From NCBI RefSeq assembly GCF_028863665.1, contig NZ_JARBFX010000008.1:62001-126000 (forward strand): a DNA stretch of 64,000 bases, in the 5' to 3' direction. Position numbers and translations under genes: made by a program. Under the pieces are notes generated by a model. That model did not search any database. It saw only the letters and a program-made list of their open reading frames with translations, and was not told where the DNA came from. Origin of the DNA: Aquabacter sediminis (lineage in GTDB: Bacteria; Pseudomonadota; Alphaproteobacteria; Rhizobiales; Xanthobacteraceae). Shown piece after piece: positions 54,726 to 61,460 of the stretch (within the stretch, counting starts at the first letter, position 1; every line of letters starts with the position of its first letter).

Positions 54726-55426
54726 GCGCGCCCCCCATGAGCGACACCCCGATGAGCGAGACCCCGATGAGCGAGACCGTTCCCACCGAGCGGCGTTTCA
54801 CGCGCCTGAAGGGCATTGCCGCGCCGCTGCCCATCGCCAATGTGAACACCGACATCATCGCCCCCAAGGACCTGATGCGCGCGGTGACCCGCAAGGGTCT
54901 CGGCTGGGGCCTGCTGCGGCCCTATCGCTTCGATGGCGAAGGCCGGGAGCGGCCGGACTTCGTGCTGAACCGCGCGCCCTGGCGGCACGCCGTCATCCTG
55001 GTGGCGCACGAGAATTTCGGCTGCGGCTCGTCCCGCGAACACGCCGCCTGGGCGCTGGCGGATTTCGGCATCCGGGCGGTGATCGCACCCTCCTTCGCCG
55101 AGATCTTCCAGAACAATTGCATCAAGAACCGCCTGTTGCCCGTGCCCCTCCCCCGCCCACAGCTGGACGCCGTGATGGCGGCGGCGGAGGCGGGCGAAGA
55201 GGTGGAGGTGGACCTTGAGGCGCAGGTGGTCCGGCTCGCCGATGGCCGCGCCCTGCCGTTCGAGGTGAGCCCGCTCGCCCGGCATCGCCTCCTGGAGGGC
55301 ATCGACGACATCGCCGATACCCTGCGCTACGAAGACGACATCCTGGCCTTCGAGGACCGCCATTTCCAAGATAGCCCCTGGCTGGCCGGCCGTACAAAAA
55401 TTGAGGAACAGACCCATGGATCTTGA
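54722..55426 (+). CDS. 3-isopropylmalate dehydratase small subunit-like (LeuD family)
   Basis: 234 residues, slightly long for LeuD because of the N-terminal leader. The conserved swivel-domain motifs are [15 protein letters not shown] and [16 protein letters not shown], with [17 protein letters not shown]-like sequence next. The leader is encoded by four 15-base units each beginning ATGAGCG (54722, 54737, 54752, 54767), giving four in-frame ATGs; the first overlaps the LeuC-like stop and is used here. It overlaps the next SDR by 11 bases. Confidence 0.87.
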   Translation: MSAPPMSDTPMSETPMSETVPTERRFTRLKGIAAPLPIANVNTDIIAPKDLMRAVTRKGLGWGLLRPYRFDGEGRERPDFVLNRAPWRHAVILVAHENFGCGSSREHAAWALADFGIRAVIAPSFAEIFQNNCIKNRLLPVPLPRPQLDAVMAAAEAGEEVEVDLEAQVVRLADGRALPFEVSPLARHRLLEGIDDIADTLRYEDDILAFEDRHFQDSPWLAGRTKIEEQTHGS

Positions 55427-56198
55427 GCTGAAGGGCCGCTGCGCCGTCATCACCGGGGGAAGCCGGGGCCTGGGTGCGGCCATTGCGCGGGAACTGGCCA
55501 AGGAGGGTATGAACCTCGTGCTGCTCGCCCGCGACGGTGCCGCCCTCGCCCGCTTCGGCGCGGAGCTGGCGCAGACGTTCGGCGTGAGCGTGGCCACCCA
55601 CGGAGCGGACCTCTCCACGCTGGAGGGCGTGGAAGGCGCGGCGCGGGCGGCTGAGGCGCAAGGCGCGATCCATGGCCTCGTCAATTGCGCGGGCGCCACC
55701 AAGCGCGGCGACTTCTTCTCGCTTAACGAGGCGGACTGGGACACCGGCTATGACCTGAAGCTGCGCGCCGCCGTGCGGCTCTCGCGCGCGCTGTGGCCCA
55801 GCCTGAAGGCGGGGGGCGGCGCCATCGTGAACATTGCCGGCCTCGGCGGGCGCATGCCCGCCGGCGATTTTACCATCGGCGGGTCGGTCAATGCCGCCCT
55901 GCTCAATTTCACCAAGGCCCTGGCGGACGTGGGCATCCGGGACGGGGTGCGGGTGAATGCCATCAATCCCGGCTTCTTCCGCACCGACCGCCTCGCCCAT
56001 TCCCTGCGGGCCACCGTGGAGCAGACCGGCTGCGCGCCGGAGGAGGCCGAGGCCGTGCTGCTGCAGAAGCTCGGCGTGCGCCGCTTCGGCGAGCCGTCGG
56101 AAGTGGGGGAACTGACCGCCTTCCTGCTCTCCCGCCGGGCGGACTATCTGAACGGCTCGGCCATCGAGATCGATTCCGGCGCCCGCCGGGGGATCTGA
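55416..56198 (+). CDS. SDR fold protein lacking the catalytic Ser-Tyr-Lys set
   Basis: 260 residues. The cofactor motif TGGSRGLGAAIAREL and NCAGAT are intact, but the catalytic region reads GGRMPAGDFTIGGSVNAALLNF. Aligned on AALLNFTKAL, Tyr is replaced by Gly155 and Lys by Asn159, and the expected Ser (about 142) is Gly. It probably binds NAD(P) but cannot use the classical mechanism. I recall a group of SDRs with similar substitutions beside catabolic genes. The ATG has GAGG nine bases upstream; it is the last gene of the LeuCD-like operon. Confidence 0.85.
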   Translation: MDLELKGRCAVITGGSRGLGAAIARELAKEGMNLVLLARDGAALARFGAELAQTFGVSVATHGADLSTLEGVEGAARAAEAQGAIHGLVNCAGATKRGDFFSLNEADWDTGYDLKLRAAVRLSRALWPSLKAGGGAIVNIAGLGGRMPAGDFTIGGSVNAALLNFTKALADVGIRDGVRVNAINPGFFRTDRLAHSLRATVEQTGCAPEEAEAVLLQKLGVRRFGEPSEVGELTAFLLSRRADYLNGSAIEIDSGARRGI

Positions 56199-56204
56199 GC
56201 AAGG

Positions 56205-57260
56205 TCAGGCCGCCGGCGCCTCGTCCGCGGGAGGCGGGGCGACCTCGCCGGACAGGAGATCGGCGATCCAGCGCGCGGAGTTGGAATGGGCGCAGGCGGT
56301 GAGCGCGGCGATGACAAGGGGCACGCCGATGAACGCACCCGCCAGGCCCCACAGGAAGGCCCAGAAGAAGACCGAGAACAGCACCATCACCGGCGAGACG
56401 GCCACCGCCTTGCCGGCCATGCGCGGCTCCAGATAGCTCCCCGACAGGAACTGGATCACGTTCAGGCAGGCGAACACCAGGAGCGCCATCTGCCAGGATT
56501 CGAACTGGGCGAGCGCGAACAGGGTGGGCAGGAAGGTGGCGACGAACGGCCCGATGAAGGGGATATAGTTCAGCGCAAAGGCGATGGCGCCCCAGGCGGT
56601 GGCCAGCTCCATGCCCGCCGCCAGCGTGAAAGCCCATACCACCGCGCCGGTGGCGATGCTCATGAAGGTGCGCACGGCCATGTATTTCTGGAAGCGGGCG
56701 GCGATATGGGCGCCGGTCTCGGTCAGATAGGCGGCGATGTCCTGGCGCTTGAGCCGCGCCACCTGGCTCTTGAAGGCATCCACCTCCAGCAACCCCAGCA
56801 GCACATAGACCAGCGTGATGATGAGGAAGGAGGTGAGCCCCTGGAGGCGCCCCGACACCTCCTGCACGAGGCGCAGCATCCAGCGCACGTCGAAATTCTC
56901 GGAGAACACGGAGGCCACCAGGAAGCCGTGGCCCTCCAGCCATTCCGTGGCCTGACCATAGAGCAATTGGAAACGCCCCACATTGGCGAAGATCCACTGC
57001 GCCACCCGGCCGAAGCCCCAGACCACCGCGCCCGTCACCGAGGCCACCACGACCAGGGTGACCATCAGCGTGATCGCCACCGCCACGAGGTTCGGCAGGT
57101 GCTTCTGCAGTGCCCGCTGGAGCGGCCAGACGATGGCGATGGTGAAGAGCGCGAAGGCCAGCGGCACCACGATGGCCTGCGCCAGCGCCAGCGCGCCGAA
57201 GATCAGGATGGCCGCAATGAGCGCCACCGCCACGCTGGTGCCCCGATCCACGCCCGACAT
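56205..57260 (-). CDS. AI-2E family transporter
   Basis: 351 residues with about seven to eight hydrophobic segments. The central soluble stretch FKSQVARLKRQDIAAYLTETGAHIAARFQKYMAVRTFMSIATG and the block IAFALNYIPFIGPFVATFLPTLFAL are diagnostic of the AI-2E/PerM/YdiK family. Substrates are mostly unknown; members include exporters and Na+/H+ antiporters. It converges with the SDR gene, six bases apart, and is divergent from the lipoprotein hydrolase. Confidence 0.88.
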   Translation of the reverse strand: MSGVDRGTSVAVALIAAILIFGALALAQAIVVPLAFALFTIAIVWPLQRALQKHLPNLVAVAITLMVTLVVVASVTGAVVWGFGRVAQWIFANVGRFQLLYGQATEWLEGHGFLVASVFSENFDVRWMLRLVQEVSGRLQGLTSFLIITLVYVLLGLLEVDAFKSQVARLKRQDIAAYLTETGAHIAARFQKYMAVRTFMSIATGAVVWAFTLAAGMELATAWGAIAFALNYIPFIGPFVATFLPTLFALAQFESWQMALLVFACLNVIQFLSGSYLEPRMAGKAVAVSPVMVLFSVFFWAFLWGLAGAFIGVPLVIAALTACAHSNSARWIADLLSGEVAPPPADEAPAA

Positions 57261-57415
57261 GCCCGCCCCTCCAGATCCCGAAAGCAGCAGTGGGAGCCGG
57301 CTGACCCATTGTCAACCGGAGCCGGCTGCCGCCCACACCGTTGTGGCGCCGTTCATTTCCCGTGCGCGATGAGATAGGAAGAAGGGACTGGCGGGACTGT
57401 GAGGGGCGCGTGGGC

Positions 57416-58549
57416 GTGGCAGCTGTGATCCGGGGCGTCTGCGTGGCGGGGCTGGTGCTCGCGCTTGCCGCCTGCGCGCGCCCTCAGGGCGTCCTGCTTC
57501 CCGTTGCCGATCCAACGGTCGCCACCGCCAAGGTGGACATGCTGGTGGCCACCACCCGCGCGCCGTCCGCAACGCCGGGCGAAGCCTTCACCGGCGAGCG
57601 CAGCGACACCTTGTCCTTCACCAATGTGGTGGTCTCGGTGCCGCCCGACCGGCCGGTGGGCTCCATCCAGTGGCCGCGCCAGGGGCCGGGCGATCCGGCG
57701 CGGGAATTCGCCGTGACCGAGATTTCCGCCTTGTCCCGCGCCGACCTGCTGCCCTGGTTCAAGGCCCATGCGGGCGGCAAGAGGCGGGTGCTGGTGTTCG
57801 TGCACGGCTTCAACACCCGCTTCGACGCCTCGGTGTTCCGCTTCGCCCAGATCGTCCACGACACCGGCTCGCGCTGGGTGCCGGTGCTGTTCTCCTGGCC
57901 GTCCCGCGGCAGCGTGTTCGACTATATGTACGACCGGGAAAGCGCCAATTTCTCCCGCTCGGACCTCGCCGACGTGCTGCGGTCGGCGGCGAAGAGCCCG
58001 CTGGTGGACGAGGTGGTGGTCATGGCCCATTCCATGGGCGCCTGGCTCACCGTGGAGGCGCTGCGGCAGATGGCGCTGACCGACGGGCGCATTCCGAAAA
58101 AGCTCACCAATGTGGTGCTCGCCTCGCCCGATCTCGACATCGACGTGTTCCGCCGGCAGGTGACGGAGATGGGGCCGAACCGCCCCAACATGACCATCTT
58201 CGTCTCCCGCAACGACCACGCGCTCAGCCTGTCGCGGGCCATTTCCGGCAATGTGACGCGGGTGGGGGCGGTGGACCTGTCGCAGGAGCCCTACAAGTCG
58301 CAGCTGGAAGCCACCAGCGGCATCGTGGTGCTCGACCTCACCGCCTTGCAGGGCGGGGATGCGCTCAACCATTCCAAGTTCGCCACCACGCCAGAAATGG
58401 TGCAGATCCTTGGCAACCGGATGATGGCGGGCCAGACCATTTCCGATCAGGAGCTGACGGGCGCCACCGCCGCCGAGGCGGTGGGCGGGGTGATCGGCGC
58501 GGTGGTCACGGCCCCCATCACGGTCTTCGCGGCCGGCGCGCGGAACTGA
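57416..58549 (+). CDS. lipoprotein alpha/beta hydrolase (DUF900 family)
   Basis: 377 residues from a GTG at 57416, with AGGGG nine bases upstream. The signal ends in the lipobox LAAC, so the mature protein is lipid-anchored. The hydrolase core shows RVLVFVHGFNTRFDASVFRFAQI and the nucleophile elbow MAHSMGAWL; the catalytic Asp is probably in SPDLDIDVF. DUF900 proteins are esterase-like with unknown substrates. GTGs at 57410 and 57425 are alternative starts, and the frame is open to 57341. Confidence 0.85.
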   Translation: MAAVIRGVCVAGLVLALAACARPQGVLLPVADPTVATAKVDMLVATTRAPSATPGEAFTGERSDTLSFTNVVVSVPPDRPVGSIQWPRQGPGDPAREFAVTEISALSRADLLPWFKAHAGGKRRVLVFVHGFNTRFDASVFRFAQIVHDTGSRWVPVLFSWPSRGSVFDYMYDRESANFSRSDLADVLRSAAKSPLVDEVVVMAHSMGAWLTVEALRQMALTDGRIPKKLTNVVLASPDLDIDVFRRQVTEMGPNRPNMTIFVSRNDHALSLSRAISGNVTRVGAVDLSQEPYKSQLEATSGIVVLDLTALQGGDALNHSKFATTPEMVQILGNRMMAGQTISDQELTGATAAEAVGGVIGAVVTAPITVFAAGARN

Positions 58550-58685
58550 TCGCCGCGGCGGGCACCTGCCGCCATTCCACGGATCCGGCGAAACGCGGCG
58601 CGACCCTGCGATCGGCGATGAACCGGCTTGCGCGGCCCCACCGGGCCTCGTCTCCCACCCCCCTCCAGCGCCGCGCCCCGCTGCC

Positions 58686-58746
58686 CGCCTCACGCTGCGG
58701 CAGGCCACCACCGGCCGCAGCGGGACGTGAGGCGAAATTGTATGAT
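58686..58746. promoter_or_regulatory. large hairpin abutting ATTGTATGAT element, copy C
   Basis: CGCCTCACG and CTGCGGC (58686-58701) pair with GCCGCAG (58714-58720) and CGTGAGGCG (58726-58734), a 16-base-pair stem with a small 3' bulge. ATTGTATGAT follows at 58737-58746, then N6 and ACCGTA. It lies 103 bases upstream of the Bug-family gene and may also end the hydrolase transcript. The preceding 58550-58685 holds nothing I recognise. Confidence 0.5.
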
Positions 58747-58848
58747 TGAATTACCGTACCACCTGCTTTAAGGCTCTTGGCCACGCGTCGGCGATTGTCC
58801 GTGCCCATCCCGGCGCCACCAATCACAAGGGCACGGGAGGACATGCTC

Positions 58849-59856
58849 ATGCACCCGACCCTGCTGGCCCGCGCCGGCCGCCGCGCCGCGATCCTGGGCG
58901 CCGCCCTCGCCGCCTTCGTGGCGGCTCCCTTCCTCACCGAGGCCGCGCGCGCCGAGGACTATCCCACCCGCGCCATCACCCTCATCGTGCCGTTTGCCGC
59001 CGGCGGCGGGGCGGATGCGGTGGCCCGCATCGTGGCCCAGCGCCTCGGCGACAAGCTCGGCCAACCCGTGGTGGTGGAGAACCGCACGGGCGCCGCCGCC
59101 ATCATCGGCACCCAGGCGGTGGCCCGCGCCAAGCCGGACGGCTACACGCTCCTGCTCGGCCAGTCCGGCCCCATCTCCATCAATCCGGCCGTTTACAAGG
59201 ACCTGAAATACGATCCCATCAAGGATTTCGCGCCGGTGGTCCGGCTCACCGAATATCCCTATGTGATGGTGGTCAACGGGGCCTCTCCCTACACCACCGT
59301 CCAGGCCCTGGTGGCCGCCGCCAAGGCCAAGCCCGGCGCGGTAACCTTCGGCAGCTACGGCATTGGCGGGGCCAACCACCTGGTGGCGGAGATGTTCGCC
59401 GCCTCCGCGGGCATCAAGCTGCTGCATGTGCCCTATCGCGGCACGGCCCCCGCCGTGACCGATTTGATGAGCGGCCAGTTGGACCTCGTCTTCTCCGACC
59501 CCTTCTCGGCGCTGGCCAATGTGCGCGCCGGCAAGCTGCGCGCCATTGCGGTGACCGGCAAGAACCGCTCGCCCGTGCTGCCGGACGTGCCGACCCTGGC
59601 CCAGAGCGGCTTTCCCGAATTCGACGCGGTGGGCTGGCACGGCATTCTCGCCCCGGCCGGCACGCCCGACGACATCGTCGCCAAGCTCAACGGCGCCATC
59701 GTGAAGATCCTCGCCGACCCCGAGACCAAGGCGCTGCTCGCCGCCCAGGCCACCGAAGCGGTGGGCGACACGCCGGCGCAGTTCGGCGCCTTCATCAAGG
59801 CGGACGTGGCCAAGTGGTCGGCCATCGCCAAGGAGGCCAACATCACCGTGGAGTGA
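58849..59856 (+). CDS. tripartite tricarboxylate transporter substrate-binding protein (Bug family)
   Basis: 335 residues. The signal ends TEAARAED, and the mature chain opens YPTRAITLIVPFAAGGGADAVARIVAQRL, the Bug/TctC signature; VPYRGTAPAVTDLMSGQLDL follows. ATG at 58849 is chosen because GGGAGG lies eight bases upstream; the ATG at 58843 is too close to it. The gene stands alone but shares the ATTGTATGAT element with the other two operons, so it probably serves the same pathway. Confidence 0.92.
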   Translation: MHPTLLARAGRRAAILGAALAAFVAAPFLTEAARAEDYPTRAITLIVPFAAGGGADAVARIVAQRLGDKLGQPVVVENRTGAAAIIGTQAVARAKPDGYTLLLGQSGPISINPAVYKDLKYDPIKDFAPVVRLTEYPYVMVVNGASPYTTVQALVAAAKAKPGAVTFGSYGIGGANHLVAEMFAASAGIKLLHVPYRGTAPAVTDLMSGQLDLVFSDPFSALANVRAGKLRAIAVTGKNRSPVLPDVPTLAQSGFPEFDAVGWHGILAPAGTPDDIVAKLNGAIVKILADPETKALLAAQATEAVGDTPAQFGAFIKADVAKWSAIAKEANITVE

Positions 59857-59913
59857 ACGGTCTTCGCCCCGCGCGACGAGGCCCATGGACCTGCCGGCCC
59901 GCCTTCTATCTCT

Positions 59914-59970
59914 TTGTTTTGACGCATTTCCTTCACGCGAACCGGTTCCCACTTCGCTCGGAAATGCTCT
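59914..59970. repeat. Hyphomicrobiales-type intergenic palindrome upstream of nikR
   Basis: GCATTTCC (59924-59931) and GGAAATGC (59960-59967) form a perfect 8-base inverted repeat around TTCACGCGAACCGGTTCC. I recall this pattern as a highly repeated intergenic element in rhizobia and relatives. TTGACG at its left edge could also act as a -35 for nikR. Confidence 0.6.
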
Positions 59971-60018
59971 AACAAGGAAAGAAGCGGGCCGTGCCCCGCC
60001 TCACCTGCGGGGGACGCC

Positions 60019-60522
60019 ATGCAGCGCGTGACGGTGACGCTGGACGAAGACCTGGTGGCGGAACTCGACCGCTTCATCGAGACGCGGGGCTATCAGAACC
60101 GGTCCGAGGCGGTGCGGGATCTCGTGCGCTCCGGCCTGCGGGAAGCCACCGAACAGGCGGGCGAGAGCCAGCACAGCGTCGGCGCCCTGGTCTATCTCTA
60201 CGACCACGAGGCGCGGAACATGGCCAAGCGCCTCACCGAGGCGCACCATCAGCATCATGACCTGTCCGTGTGCACCATGCACATGCATCTCGACCACGAC
60301 CAATGCCTGGAAGTGGCGCTGCTGCGCGGCGCGACACCGGATCTGCGGCATTTCTCCGAACACCTGATCGCCGAGCGCGGCGTGCGCCACGGCCGCCTGG
60401 TGCTCATTCCCGCCGATCCGCCCCATCAGCACGGGCAAGAGGACAGCCACTCGCACGGCCACTCGCATAGCCACGCCCACGGCTCTTCCCATGCGCATGG
60501 GCAGGACGGTGGGGAAGGCTGA
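60019..60522 (+). CDS. nikR: nickel-responsive regulator NikR with His-rich C-terminal tail
   Basis: 167 residues. The N-terminal ribbon-helix-helix is MQRVTVTLDEDLVAELDRFI and the ACT-like domain carries the high-affinity nickel ligands, His77, His88, His90 and Cys96 (E. coli His76, His87, His89, Cys95). The end RHFSEHLIAERGVRHGRLVLIP matches E. coli NikR. Beyond that is a tail of about 30 residues with ten histidines, absent from E. coli NikR (133 residues). It should repress the nikKMLQO cluster at 31-35 kb through the operator at 34896-34925. Confidence 0.93.
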   Translation: MQRVTVTLDEDLVAELDRFIETRGYQNRSEAVRDLVRSGLREATEQAGESQHSVGALVYLYDHEARNMAKRLTEAHHQHHDLSVCTMHMHLDHDQCLEVALLRGATPDLRHFSEHLIAERGVRHGRLVLIPADPPHQHGQEDSHSHGHSHSHAHGSSHAHGQDGGEG

Positions 60523-60561
60523 GCCCGGCGGGAAAGGGGCGTGCGGGCGGTTTGTTTGGCC

Positions 60562-60607
60562 GCCGGTTCCGGTATAGGGTCTCGCGCGCTCGACAGCCGG
60601 AACCGGC
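60562..60607. repeat. 11-base perfect inverted repeat after nikR
   Basis: GCCGGTTCCGG (60562-60572) and CCGGAACCGGC (60597-60607) with a 24-base spacer beginning TATAGGGT. It could be the nikR terminator or part of the promoter of the next gene; neither is clear. Confidence 0.45.
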
Positions 60608-60693
60608 ACCTCTCGTCGCGCGAGGCGGCCCAGCACGCGCGAAAGCGCGGGGATCAGGGCGCCCGGCGACGGCACATGAAGGAAGACAGGTCC

Positions 60694-61347
60694 ATGCGTT
60701 TCATTGCACCCATGGCAGCACTCGTCCTGGCGGCTTCCGCGTTCGCGGCCTCGGCGCAGACGCCCGCCGCCCCGGCTCCGACCGCCCCGGCTCCGGCCGC
60801 GCAAGCCCCCGCCGCTCCCGCCCAGGGCAATGCGGCGCCGGCCGGCCAGGATGCGGGCATGACGGCCGCCGGGACCCCGAAGCGCCCGGAAGTCACCATC
60901 GCCCGCCCCATTGAGATGGTCATCATCCAGCAGGCAGCCGGCATGACCTTCGACGGCAAGGTGCTCACCCTCACCGGCGTGCCTCCGGTGACCGCCTTCG
61001 CGGTGGACCGGCCCGAGCGCATCGGCGGCACCATGACCACCGAGCAGTTCGTGAAGCTGTGGAACGCCACCGTCCAGGGCCTCAAGAACGATCCGCCGAA
61101 TGCCGCCCTGACCGTGCTCGGCCCCACCCCCGCCCAGGTGGTGGTGGAACTGGGCACCGTGACCCAGGACGGCACCACGCTGAAGTTCCATGCCGGCCTG
61201 CTCGACGGCGACCTGCCCGCCAGCGGCGGCCCGGTGAACATCGTCACCGCCCCCACCGTCTACCGGCCCATGGAGCGCAACGCGACCTTCCTGAAGTGCT
61301 GGTGGAGCCCCTATTGGGTCCAGCGCGTCTGCCGCGCCGCCTGGTGA
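60694..61347 (+). CDS. secreted hypothetical protein with Ala/Pro-rich leader
   Basis: 217 residues. Signal peptide MRFIAPMAALVLAASAFAASAQT, then an Ala/Pro/Gln-rich linker (about 24-60) and a compact domain of about 150 residues (ARPIEMVIIQQAAGMTFDGKVLTLTGVPPVTAFAVDRPER...), with an unusual aromatic/cysteine C-terminus CWWSPYWVQRVCRAAW. I do not recognise the family; similar secreted proteins are probably periplasmic. ATG at 60694 follows GGAAG; an ATG six codons earlier is possible. A strong terminator follows. Confidence 0.75.
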   Translation: MRFIAPMAALVLAASAFAASAQTPAAPAPTAPAPAAQAPAAPAQGNAAPAGQDAGMTAAGTPKRPEVTIARPIEMVIIQQAAGMTFDGKVLTLTGVPPVTAFAVDRPERIGGTMTTEQFVKLWNATVQGLKNDPPNAALTVLGPTPAQVVVELGTVTQDGTTLKFHAGLLDGDLPASGGPVNIVTAPTVYRPMERNATFLKCWWSPYWVQRVCRAAW

Positions 61348-61387
61348 GCCGGCGATACGTCTTCTGATACCTCTCACACCGGGCAAA

Positions 61388-61440
61388 CCGGATTGCGGCG
61401 GGCACGCCCCTCGCAATCCGGCCCCGCCGGTGCCATTTTG
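61388..61440 (+). terminator. rho-independent terminator-like hairpin
   Basis: CCGGATTGCG (61388-61397) pairs perfectly with CGCAATCCGG (61412-61421), 10-base stem, followed by a GC segment and TTTTGTTCT. It lies between the secreted protein and the helicase gene. Confidence 0.6.
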
Positions 61441-61460
61441 TTCTCGCATGAGAATCACTG

